Shown here in pieces: positions 56,341 to 64,000 of a DNA stretch of 64,000 bases. The stretch spans positions 52,501 through 116,500 of the forward strand of contig NZ_JACJSI010000014.1 in assembly GCF_014698065.1 (NCBI RefSeq), in the 5' to 3' direction. Each line of letters starts with the position of its first letter. Position 1 is the first letter of the stretch. The notes below the pieces were generated by a model. That model saw only the letters and a list, made by a program, of their open reading frames with translations, ran no database searches and was not told where the DNA came from. This DNA is from Nostoc flagelliforme FACHB-838. GTDB lineage: Bacteria > Cyanobacteriota > Cyanobacteriia > Cyanobacteriales > Nostocaceae. Made by a program: the position numbers and the translations under genes.

Positions 56341-56878
56341 ATCTCGTTATGCCTGTAAATATCACCTTTAATCTAAGCTACAGTCGAGATTGATGGCAAT
56401 TCGCAATTTCTCATGCGATTTAGTTTCGAAAGTCTGGAAGAAATACTTAAGAAAATGGGGAGCAAGGAATAGGGGCAAGAAATAAGTATATATTCTTCCA
56501 TTTATACCCAAAATACTAACTTTAGGGGATTATCTGACATACTCGGCATCACCGTGCCAAATTAGAAGTTGAAACTCCGTTGTCTGAAGCAACTGACCGA
56601 CATTAAGTATTGCGACTTGACTAAGGAGATATTTTGCACATGACATCTGTGTTTCAACGAATGCTACACACAATTCCTAAGCGTTATCAACAAGGAATGA
56701 GTTGTAACCCTTTTCAATAACGCTTTTATGAGATTTTTGAAATTCTATCGCTACATATTTACCACTACCCTTTTGAGTGAAGACTCTGGCATAAAAATTC
56801 GACAAAGTATAGCACTTTAGGAAGTAAGTAACGATTACTTGGAAATATGGCATAAATTCCGACATCATTATCATCTTC
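56341..56878. other. Intergenic region upstream of the amylase
   Basis: No gene accepted. A 26-codon plus-strand frame from ATG 56641 (MTSVFQRMLHTIPKRYQQGM) follows AAGGAG-like sequence; it is too short to judge and may be a remnant. The amylase promoter lies at the left side. Confidence 0.4.
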
Positions 56879-57292
56879 TTACTCAGAAAGAATACGAATT
56901 AGTTGCCCAGATTGCAACGCCTGCTCTGCCAAAAATGCTGACACACGAGCAATTCCCAAGCCTGCCAGTACAGCCTCGTACAGCGCTATCCCACTATTAA
57001 CCGTAAAATTTCCACCTACGCTAATTTCTCTGAGTTCAACTAAATCGCGAAAACGCCATTGATTCAAGGTGGTTTTGTATGCATTCAATGCGAGGCAGTT
57101 GTGAGTAGCCAAATCATCGGGAGTCTTCGGTGTTCCATAGCGAGCAAGATAAGCCGGAGCCGCGCAAATAATGCGGCAATCGGAAACTAACCGACGTGTG
57201 ATTAGTGAAGAATAAGCGAGTTCACTAATGCGAATTGCGACATCGATATTTTCACCCACCACATCAACCACATCGTTGAAAAATATGGTCAA
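56879..57292 (-). pseudogene. LysR-family regulator, C-terminal half only
   Basis: The frame carries the effector-binding domain of a LysR-type regulator: VVGENIDVAIRISELAYSSL, then RRLVSDCRIICAAPAYLARY, GTPKTPDDLATHNCLAL and GIALYEAVLAGLGIARVSAF. The first 160 or so residues (winged helix-turn-helix, linker and start of the effector domain) are missing. Family sequence begins near 57262; upstream codons (TIFFN) do not fit and read back into the neighbouring SDR gene. The fragment cannot bind DNA. Confidence 0.85.
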
Positions 57293-57802
57293 TTGGATGT
57301 GGCATTCAACAATGCCGGTGACGTACTCTCAAAGTCACTTCACGAGATCACCGTTGAGGAGTGGGACTGGGTTCAGAATACGAATCTACGGGGCGTTTTC
57401 CTGGCTATGAAATACCAAATTCCTCACATGCTGAAGCGGGGTGGAAACATTGTGATTACTGCCTCTCAGCATACTGTGGCAACTCGACCAGGTTTTGCTG
57501 CCTATACATCTGCTAAACGGGCACTGCTGGGTTTAGCTCAAGCGGCAGCACTTGATTATGGTCAGCAAGGAATTCGGGTCAACGTGCTTTCGCCTGGAAT
57601 CACGGATACACCTCTGTTTCAGCAGACAACAGGAGGGTCAAAGGAGAAGATAGAAGCCGCACGGCAGTTAGTGGATGCACTCAAGCGGATCGCAACAGCG
57701 GAGGAGATTGCCGAAGCTGCACTGTTCCTCGCGTCAAACGATTGCCCCTACATTACTGGCGTTTCTCTCTTAGCAGATGGCGGCATGATGTCTGGGTTGT
57801 AG
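57263..57802 (+). pseudogene. Short-chain dehydrogenase, N-terminal third missing
   Basis: The frame carries the SDR fold from the FNNAG motif on: VEKYGQLDVAFNNAG, then LRGVFLAMKYQIPHML, the catalytic Ser in VITASQHT, the YxxxK in AAYTSAKRALLG and the ending CPYITGVSLLADGG. The N-terminal strand with the TGxxxGIG cofactor loop, about 75 residues, is absent. Family sequence starts about 57270; a TTG at 57293 is the only nearby start. Without the Rossmann start it cannot bind NAD(P). It points away from the truncated LysR gene, and the two are joined at their broken 5' sides. Confidence 0.85.
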
Positions 57803-57851
57803 AAGTGTTTGAACACCCAAAATTATTTTGAACTTTATAACAGCAGAAATC

Positions 57852-59147
57852 ATGCGACGAGCGCTCCTAACCTCAGCAATTGCAACTTTAACAACAGTAG
57901 TTTTAGGAATTATTACTAACAAAGCACACGCTCAATCAAGTGATCGCTATACTCGCGGCATCAAAACGCTCAAACGGATTGGTGGTACTGATTATGCTTG
58001 TGCCCTACGTCCACTTCAAGCCTTCTTTCCAGACTTAGCCCAGATTAGTGTGGAATATCCCTTTGGCGATATTATGTCTCGCCCTGGACTCGATTTGAAA
58101 CAGCGAGAGATTGTCAATGTTGCGGCATTGACTGCGCTCGGCTCGGTTCGTCCAACACTGAAATTTCATATTCATGGAATGCTGAATGTGGGTTGTACGC
58201 CTCAAGAAGTGGTAGAGACGATTCTTCACGCGGTGGTTTATGCCGGTTTTCCAGCCGCGCAAGATGGAATAACAATCGCCCGCGAAGTCTTCAAAGAGCG
58301 AAAGCTTGAATTTAAGCCTGTTTCGTCTCGACCGCAGGGCGATCGCTATCAACTCGGCATTCAAAATTTACAGCAAACAGAAGGCGATAGAGTCAAAACG
58401 ATTGCAACTCAGTTTGCAAACCTTGCACCAGATTTACCACGGTTAATTATCGAATTTGCGCGTGGTGAAATTTGGAATCGGCGTGGACTCAGCCTCAAAT
58501 CACGCGAGTTCGCCACTCTAGTGATGGTGACGGCTCTAGGAAATCAGAGTGATTCGGTTGAGACCCACGTCGAAGGTGCATTGCGAGCAGGTGCAACTGA
58601 GACTGAAATTAAAGAGTTACTGCTGCAAATGACAGTATATGCTGGGTATCCTAAAACATTAACTGCCGTTACTGCCGCGCAGCAGATATTTGTAAACCTC
58701 AAGCAACGGGGAATTGTTGCTATCAGTCCGCAACCTAATCTAGAAAGTCGGCGACAAGCAGAAACCAATGAAGCGCGTTATCGCCGGGGTTTAGAAGCCT
58801 TAAACCAAATTAGCAAGGCATCGGGTGAAGCAGTGGTGAAAAGCTTTGAAGATATTGCTCCCGACCTCGGACGCTATATTTTGGAATTTTCTTATGGCGA
58901 AGTGTTTTCTCGCCCGAATCTGGATCTTAAAATCCGCGAACTTGCGACTGTTTCTGCGTTGACTGGATTGAATACAACTGCCTCAGAATTACCGCTAAAG
59001 GTGCATATCAATGGAGCATTAAACGTTGGTGCCAATTGTCAAGAGATTGTTGAAGCAATCATCCAGATGATTCCCTATGTCGGCTTTGTCAAAGTGCAGC
59101 AAGCAATGGCTTTGGCAGAGGCAGTATTTCAAGAACGAAATGTTTAA
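57852..59147 (+). CDS. Exported protein with three carboxymuconolactone-decarboxylase-like domains
   Basis: A 431-residue protein from ATG 57852 with a signal peptide (about 1-28, MRRALLTSAIATLTTVVLGI..AHAQ). Three tandem copies of the CMD fold follow (about 35-145, 160-280, 300-425), each with FGDIMSRPGLDLKQRE or its variants, an HIHGMLNVG-type segment (HVEGALRAG, HINGALNVG) and a VVYAGFPAAQ-type end. CMD/AhpD-fold proteins act as decarboxylases or peroxidase reductases, but the CxxC pair of AhpD is absent. The family usually has one or two domains and is cytosolic, so three copies behind a signal peptide are notable. It follows the SDR fragment by 49 bp, perhaps a relic of one operon. Confidence 0.88.
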   Translation: MRRALLTSAIATLTTVVLGIITNKAHAQSSDRYTRGIKTLKRIGGTDYACALRPLQAFFPDLAQISVEYPFGDIMSRPGLDLKQREIVNVAALTALGSVRPTLKFHIHGMLNVGCTPQEVVETILHAVVYAGFPAAQDGITIAREVFKERKLEFKPVSSRPQGDRYQLGIQNLQQTEGDRVKTIATQFANLAPDLPRLIIEFARGEIWNRRGLSLKSREFATLVMVTALGNQSDSVETHVEGALRAGATETEIKELLLQMTVYAGYPKTLTAVTAAQQIFVNLKQRGIVAISPQPNLESRRQAETNEARYRRGLEALNQISKASGEAVVKSFEDIAPDLGRYILEFSYGEVFSRPNLDLKIRELATVSALTGLNTTASELPLKVHINGALNVGANCQEIVEAIIQMIPYVGFVKVQQAMALAEAVFQERNV

Positions 59148-59506
59148 GCAAATTAAAATGTTTAGTTATGATCAGCAAGAAAAGTTTCACCTTGACAATC
59201 ACTTGCAGCGCGATCGCATATAGTACTTGTTGCCACAAGTTCTCCCAATGGTTGCAATAATCATCTACGTCACAGAAAATTTGTACGATATCGAGGCAAG
59301 ATACAATGGTAGACATAGCCGAAACCCTAATTTTGTTAGATATTTTTAGTCTCGGCGTTTTTTTATGACTTTTTTCTCGATTCTCAATCAATCTTAGCGA
59401 TCGCTATATCCCTGCCCAGTTTATCAAATTCCTATTTAGCAAGCTTTTTGCCTTTTTCCAACCGTCGAACTCAGCGTTCGCTCTACGACCAACGCAGGCA
59501 AACTCT
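59148..59506. other. Intergenic stretch with a transposase remnant
   Basis: Apart from the IS982-like fragment on the minus strand (59195-59316) nothing is recognised. Confidence 0.45.
59195..59316 (-). pseudogene. Transposase N-terminal fragment, IS982-like
   Basis: From ATG 59316 the minus strand reads MSTIVSCLDIVQIFCDVDDY followed by CNHWENLWQQ, the N-terminal pattern (FCDVDDFC) of IS982-type or related transposases. Family likeness ends near 59215 and the catalytic part is missing. Assignment is from a short stretch. Confidence 0.5.
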
Positions 59507-59776
59507 TTGGTGCAGTCTTTGTTTTTTTATTTCGGTGACAAAATTGAAATCTTGGGGGAAAATGCCGGAATGCATCTGATGATCAAAATCAATACTAAAC
59601 TCAGTGATCATGAAATAGTCCAGCTTGCTGCTCTTGCTAGCGTAAGTATTGGGGCGGCGTATCCTCAATATTTAAAACATAGCCCTGGTGGCGAATTTAT
59701 CTTAGGATATGTTGAGCCCAATGAGCAGAAAATTCAAGAGGGAGTACGTCGACTAGCTCAGGTAATACTAATTTAA
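59507..59776 (+). pseudogene. MocR/aminotransferase C-terminal fragment
   Basis: An 89-residue frame whose sequence from about residue 10 resembles the C-terminal small domain of MocR-type (GntR plus aminotransferase) regulators: ENAGMHLMIKINTKLSDHEI, then ALASVSIGAAYPQYL and GGEFILGYVEPNEQKIQEGV, RRLAQVI. The winged helix and the PLP-binding large domain are absent. The GTG at 59507 has no ribosome site. Remnant of a lost regulator. Confidence 0.7.
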
Positions 59777-59876
59777 ATGGAACTATGTTGCTGCTCTTGA
59801 TAAGCTAATCGGCATTTAAGTTGCATGAAGGTAGGGCTGAAGCCTTTACTACAAGCAAATCATTCTGGAAAAATGA

Positions 59877-60290
59877 ATGACGATTAGCTTACTAAGTTTA
59901 CTATGGGATAATGTGAAAGAGGTAATTGAGCCTGATGCCAATAGTTACATAATATTTGATGATAGCGTTTTAGATAAAAGATATTCTGAAGAAATAGAAA
60001 TAGTCAGAAGACAAATAGTGGTAATGAGCATGGTGTCCTTAAAGGCATTGGTGTAGTTAACTGCATGTATGTCAACCCTACACTTCAAAGATTTTAGGTC
60101 ATAGATTATCGAGTTTTTAATCCTGATGTCGATGGCAAAACCAAGATAGACCATGTGAAAGACATGCTCCAAAGTCTTGTGTATCATCAGCTTTTACCAT
60201 TTGATACTGTTTTGATGGATACATGGTATGCGGTACACAGTTTAATGCTATATATTGATAGCTTAGACTCTAAATATTTTTTATTAGTTA
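59877..60290 (+). pseudogene. DDE transposase fragment, degraded (IS701/IS4-like)
   Basis: Two frames together encode a middle piece of a DDE transposase: YIIFDDSVLDKRYSEEIEIV (first catalytic Asp region) in the frame ending TAG 60054-60056, then, after a frameshift near 60018, NEHGVLKGIGVVNCMYVNP, an internal TAG at 60095-60097 where Trp is usual, VIDYRVFNPDVDGKTKIDHV and VLMDTWYAVHSLMLYIDSL (second Asp). Both ends are missing. The 3' end abuts the start of the stress-protein gene. The family name is tentative. The DNA just before it resembles 1280-1325. Confidence 0.75.
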
Positions 60291-60293
60291 CAC

Positions 60294-61178
60294 ATGTTTC
60301 AACGAATTTTGATTTGCACAGACTTTTCCGACGGTTTACATCGTCTAAGACATTTTGTTTCCAGCCTTGCGCTTGCGGGGATGAAGCAAATAGTTTTTCT
60401 GCACGCTGTTCCATTATGGGAAAGAGGCATTATTCCACAAGTTGATAGTGAAAAAATAGAACAAGCTCAAACTCGGTTCGCAGAAGCTATTGGCGAAAGC
60501 CCCACTGATGTAGAAGTAAAAATAGAAGTTCAATCGGGAAAGCCTGTTGATATCATCCTTAAAGTTGCCCAAACCTATGGGTCTCAATTAATTATCCTAG
60601 GTTCTCAAAGTCGCAGCTTATTCACGGAAAAATTCGTGGGTAGTACGATGGCTAACTTATCTCGTCGAACATCTATTCCCCTACTGGTACTGCGTCCTCA
60701 GTTGATCTATGCTTATACTTCTGAGGAATTAACACTCCGTTGTCAGCACCTTTTCCGTTCTTTGCTACTTCCCTACAACGGTACTTAAGCGGCAGATTAT
60801 TTGGTGCAAGAAGTAAAGCAATTGGCTCAACAACAATCTGGTAGATATCTGCAACAATGCAAGCTTTGCTGGGTTTTAGAAGATAGTGGTCGTCGAGAAA
60901 TACCAAGGAAAATCTTACCACAGCAGGCTGAACAAACTCTATCTCAGATTAAAGCTGATTTGGAGGGGGTAAATTTACAAGTGGAGATAGAAGTTCGAGA
61001 AGGACACTCTGTTACCGAGATTTTAGAGGCGGCTGCAATGGGTGATATTAGCGCGATCGCAGTGTCTTCAGGAACAATAGGTAAACTCCAAGAATGGTTG
61101 GTTTCTAGTTTTGCAGCTGAGTTATTGCGTTTTAGCTGGTATCCCATACTCTTTTTTCCAAACGAACGTGGACAGTAA
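60294..61178 (+). pseudogene. Tandem universal stress protein split by one stop codon
   Basis: One frame of 295 codons holds two UspA domains: MFQRILICTDFSDGLHRLRH to IPLLVLRP (domain 1, with the nucleotide loop GSQSRSLFTEKFVGST intact), then KLCWVLEDSGRREI to WYPILFFPNER (domain 2, loop degenerate). A single TAA at 60786-60788, in the linker after LLPYNGT, splits it; both sides stay in the same frame (a GTG at 60801 could restart). The first domain alone (164 aa) may still be made and fold. The ATG sits at the edge of a transposase remnant, so the native promoter may be lost. If read-through occurs the gene is functional. Confidence 0.8.
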
Positions 61179-61205
61179 GCATCATCCTGTTAAAAAATTT
61201 ACCCA

Positions 61206-61552
61206 ATGGTACATTACTTGGTGCGCTACAAACTAGCCTGCAAGCTGAAAGTACCTCGACCATGCAGTGTAAACCAAGATCCAGAAGCAATTAAGACATT
61301 CAAAAAAACATTCCACTAGCATTGTTAGCGTTACAACAATTATTTGGTAAAGGCAAACGGCTGCGTTATCTGTTTCTCAAATCTCAAATTAAGGGTCAGG
61401 TATTCCACACCCTTGCAGAATTTCGCGTCGGCGCAGCCCGCCGTAGGCATCGCCTAAACGAGCTTTTCAGTACAATCACATCGGAATCTGTTATATCTTT
61501 AACTTCTTATGACTTTCTTCTCGAAGCTCTTTTCTATGCAGCTTCAATGTAA
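61206..61552 (+). pseudogene. IS630-family transposase fragment, frameshifted
   Basis: From ATG 61206 the frame reads VHYLVRYKLACKLKVPRPCS and VNQDPEAIKTFKK, then hits a stop at 61317. One extra A in the A7 run at 61302-61308 restores the IS630 sequence NIPLALLALQQLFGKGKRLR in the next frame. After RYLF the likeness ends, and a GC-rich dispersed repeat (61425-61454) lies in the open frame that runs to 61552. The DDE catalytic residues are absent. Confidence 0.75.
61425..61454. repeat. GC-rich dispersed repeat, copy
   Basis: GCGTCGGCGCAGCCCGCCGT followed by AGGCATCGCC, the reverse complement of the type seen at 33744-33771. It sits inside the IS630 remnant. Confidence 0.65.
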
Positions 61553-61872
61553 ATTGATATTAACCCTTTTTTTAATTTCAGCGAGTGCGTTCCTTTGGAA
61601 AAAAGAGTATGGTATACCAGCTAAAACACAATAACTCAGCTGCAAATAACCAGAAGTGCACCATTGAAGGAGCGGTCAAAACTTTCAAGACACAATTTTA
61701 ATATAAACTTTTTTCGGAGATATCTATTGGTTTTTTTCATCCATTGCGGACATAGCCTCGTCCGTCAACCGCTTTTATCATAAGCAATTAGCCGGATATG
61801 ATATGTTATGTTGTTCGAGGTTTGATTAGCTAAGACCGCAAAGAAGTAAGGTTTTTTGAGTCTTCGCCTTCC
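61553..61872. other. Intergenic stretch after the IS630 remnant
   Basis: AT-rich. No gene, promoter or repeat was recognised. Confidence 0.4.
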
Positions 61873-62937
61873 TTAATCTGCATACCCCAGGTTTAATAAA
61901 ACGGATATAAAAAAGCGTGTGGCTAGTGCCACCGCACCAAAACTGCTGCCTAGACAAAGAAAATTTTTAATGGATTGATTTGTGTTCAACCAAAGCAAGA
62001 GTGCAGCAGCAATTGCGAAAATAGTCGAAATGGCTGTCCAAAGCCACATCATCGCATACCCATCTTGAAAAAAAGTTCCGGTTAAACCCAATAAAGAAGG
62101 CAAATAGGCGAAATTCCAACTAAAGGAGAACAAGCAGAGATTGAAAATTCCCACGCTACTGCTAATGCTGACAAAAATTTTGGTTAAACGATTAAATCTT
62201 TGCCAAAGCAACAGAGCAGTGGCAAGAACCGTTCCAACACCTGCAACCAGCGCTCCTCCATTCACAGCCCAATTCCAGGTATCGTCTGTAAATCCATAGG
62301 GAGTCACAATGTCGTACTGCACACGACCCAGTAAACCCCAAACAAAGTGATACATTCCAAATCCACAGACAAGGCTTGTAAAGGCTTTGCTGAATTTACC
62401 TGGATAAAACCAAACTAAGAAAGCAGCACTAAGACCTGCGGCAAGTGATAGCCCCGTACTGATCCACATCAAACGAAGTTCACCCATTTGCATAAGGGTG
62501 TTGATGCCCCAATATTTTTGCTTAACTGCCTGTAGTTGTTGAGGGCTTAATCCCAGACCTGTAATCTGGTACATTCTTGAAAGTATAGGCGCATAGTTTT
62601 GCCCTGTCTCCTGACAGCTAACTGATTGTTTGTCATACCAAGCACGACAATTGCTAAGGTCATATTTATAATCACTACCTTTTGTTAGGCTAAGGTCTAG
62701 TAAACGATTTTGAATTTTTGCATGACACTGAAATTGCTGCTCTGTCTCTGTGCAGGTAAAGGTTCGATTAGGCAAGTGAATGATAGAGCTATTTGGGGTT
62801 TTAATCGATATGCCAGCAAAAGGTGTTAAATTAGGTACACTTGGAGCGTTGACCATTAACAGCGATAGAAAAGCAACGACTAGTACAATCCATAAGCTGA
62901 TTGCAAATCTTGATAGGAATAATACAGCTCGACGCAT
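61873..62937 (-). CDS. Multi-pass membrane protein with an outer domain, unknown
   Basis: A 354-residue protein from ATG 62937 (MRRAVLFLSRFAISLWIVLV); an upstream ATG at 63003 adds 22 residues with three Cys and no leader likeness. One membrane segment at about 10-30 is followed by a 130-residue loop, probably outside, with five Cys (TCTETEQQFQCHAK, NCRAWYDKQSVSCQET), likely disulphide-bonded. Six membrane segments follow (about 165-350). No family recognised. It is the only intact gene in the decayed 59-64 kb stretch, so it may be under selection or a recent arrival. Confidence 0.7.
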   Translation of the reverse strand: MRRAVLFLSRFAISLWIVLVVAFLSLLMVNAPSVPNLTPFAGISIKTPNSSIIHLPNRTFTCTETEQQFQCHAKIQNRLLDLSLTKGSDYKYDLSNCRAWYDKQSVSCQETGQNYAPILSRMYQITGLGLSPQQLQAVKQKYWGINTLMQMGELRLMWISTGLSLAAGLSAAFLVWFYPGKFSKAFTSLVCGFGMYHFVWGLLGRVQYDIVTPYGFTDDTWNWAVNGGALVAGVGTVLATALLLWQRFNRLTKIFVSISSSVGIFNLCLFSFSWNFAYLPSLLGLTGTFFQDGYAMMWLWTAISTIFAIAAALLLWLNTNQSIKNFLCLGSSFGAVALATRFFISVLLNLGYAD

Positions 62938-63003
62938 TGCCCAAAACTTCCTAATAATGTTTATCTGGCTGAATCGACACTCCTCACAATCTAGATGTTC
63001 CAA

Positions 63004-63652
63004 TTAACTAAATCATTATGGATCAATTTATATAATCTTAAAAAGCAATCTAGTAACGTAAAGAAATCTAAATTTTAGTATTCCCTATACAATGCTAAAA
63101 ACTATAAATCCTTAAGAGAAAAATTAAATATTGAGTGTATGAACAGGATGTAGAGATATTTTAAATTCTCTTGACCACAGAGCGTTCGCGCTCTTATTTA
63201 CTAATCTGGAACTGAATGCTTTACTATAGCGGCTTTGAAAGAGATGTCGTATTGCTAATAAATCCTGACATCTTTTCAGATACGTGACAGCATTCCTCTC
63301 TCTGGCTGCTGCCGACAACACCCTCAAGTCCTATACTGACAAGTATTTCTGCTACTGAAGAAGGTAGCGATGCCCCTGAAGTTGACTGAATTCCCGAAGA
63401 GCGGCATAAGAGGATTACTCATCTGCGTAAGCGCCGTATGTCTATTTCTTTTTGACTTACGCTTTTTGAGAAGCTGTTAACCTACGTGGGTGGCCGCCGA
63501 GATACCTGCAAAGTGGGACACGTTGTAAATAAATATTGCAGAGAAACTCTTGTTGATTTACGCGCCTTGCCCAAAAATGATAGAGGACGAATAAAAATTT
63601 TGCTACTCAAAACCAAGCTATTCAACACAATCAAATTCAATCAATCTTATGC
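63004..63652. other. Gene-free stretch before the kinase remnant
   Basis: No accepted gene. Short open frames at 63124-63327 (minus) and 63486-63680 (plus) have no ribosome site or family. A small inverted sequence GAGCGTTCGCGCTC lies at about 63180. Confidence 0.4.
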
Positions 63653-63934
63653 TTGCCTCTGCTCAATCAAGGTAAGCTAGTGGGCGTGTTGTATTTAGAA
63701 AACAAGTTGGCGGCTGGAGTTTTTACACCACAAAGATCGCAAGTCTTGAATCTGTTATCATCCCAAGCAGCGATCGCCATTGAAAATGCCAGGTTCTACT
63801 CCAAGCTACGGAAGAGCGAAAGTAGAATGAAACAGTTTCTAGAAGCTGTCCCAGTAAGAATAGGAGTACGGTTTGGTTGCGATGCTAGAAGAAGCGCCAG
63901 ATATCCTTGTCATTGGACAAGCTGGGAATGGTGA
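63653..63934 (+). pseudogene. GAF/PAS fragment of a sensor histidine kinase
   Basis: The frame carries the end of a GAF domain typical of large cyanobacterial hybrid kinases: PLLNQGKLVGVLYLENKLAA, then GVFTPQRSQVLNLLSSQAAI and AIENARFYSKLRKSE, followed by the first residues of a PAS domain (RMKQFLEAVPV). After EAVPV at about 63852 the family sequence ends abruptly and the frame reads into response-regulator DNA in the wrong frame. There is no ATG, kinase core or upstream domains. Confidence 0.75.
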
Positions 63935-64000
63935 GGAGGCACTCGCTGTCTTTCGTCAAAAACAGCCAGATGCAACTTTGATGGACTTGCGAATGCCCCA
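63870..64000 (+). pseudogene. Response regulator receiver domain, 5'-truncated and running off the window
   Basis: In the frame one base off from the GAF fragment, codons from 63870 read GLVAMLEEAPDILVIGQAGN, then GEEALAVFRQKQPDATLMDL and RMP, the alpha1-beta3 part of a NarL-type receiver domain with the phospho-acceptor Asp in LMDLRMP. The first 15-20 residues (VDDHPVVRE) are missing, replaced by the kinase fragment. The rest lies outside the window. Confidence 0.75.

Noticed and set aside
56677..56874. 65-codon minus-strand frame
   Set aside because: No ribosome site, no family and biased composition in an AT-rich gap.
1..64000. tRNA and rRNA genes
   Set aside because: No T-loop (GGTTCRANNCC) with matching acceptor stem and no rRNA sequence was noticed by eye; a tRNA search program would settle this.

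Overview
The window reads as chromosome of a filamentous, probably heterocyst-forming cyanobacterium close to Nostoc. The GCGATCGC (HIP1) octamer occurs very often inside and between genes. The gene content is cyanobacterial (GUN4, a CYP110-like P450, a three-repeat carboxymuconolactone decarboxylase-like protein, tandem Ser/Thr kinases with zinc-ribbon starts, Uma2-family proteins). Gaps hold short tandem repeats and several families of small palindromic or MITE-like elements of the kind known from Nostoc genomes. No rRNA, tRNA, CRISPR array or intact insertion sequence was seen.

Layout. 1-5 kb: the edge of an FG-GAP repeat protein, an exported Mn-type superoxide dismutase, an ABC ATPase carrying an in-frame repeat insertion, a decaying toxin-antitoxin patch (HicB-like gene, BrnT-like toxin without a normal start codon, antitoxin gene with an internal stop) and gun4. 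5-15 kb: core metabolism: icd, mtnA, a cation/proton antiporter with a stress-protein tail, a cytochrome P450 and dxs. 15-26 kb: small exported proteins, an RNA methyltransferase, a DUF2157 membrane protein with a GDYXXLXY-like partner, a very large CPBP-family membrane protease, a universal stress protein, pgk and a Nudix hydrolase. 26-33 kb: two tandem Ser/Thr kinases sharing an outer domain, an acyl-CoA ligase-like enzyme and a Ca2+/H+ exchanger. 34-41 kb: a caspase-like protein fused through one membrane segment to a phosphate-binding-protein-like domain, a Uma2 protein, type II IPP isomerase and SppA. 41-45 kb: two coiled-coil genes, one cut by a MITE-like element, followed by an Hsp70-like ATPase and a dead HigB toxin gene. 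45-52 kb: two L,D-transpeptidases, KDPG aldolase, small membrane proteins and duplicated metallophosphoesterases. 52-57 kb: a WD40 fragment, a glycine-zipper protein and an alpha-amylase. 57-64 kb: a gene graveyard: LysR and SDR genes truncated head to head, a three-domain carboxymuconolactone decarboxylase-like protein, a MocR tail, fragments of three transposases, a tandem stress protein split by one stop codon, a membrane protein, and scrambled histidine kinase and response regulator pieces.

How the genes work together. dxs and the type II IPP isomerase both serve isoprenoid supply, and gun4 serves chlorophyll synthesis. icd, pgk and the KDPG aldolase are central carbon enzymes. SOD, the stress proteins, the GlsB-like protein and the cation exchangers are stress and ion functions. 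These genes are scattered, so the window is not one pathway island.

The most unusual intact gene is the caspase / membrane segment / PstS-like fusion at 34.6 kb. The other striking theme is visible genome decay by small mobile repeats and point lesions. All family assignments are from reading translations by eye; no database search was run.
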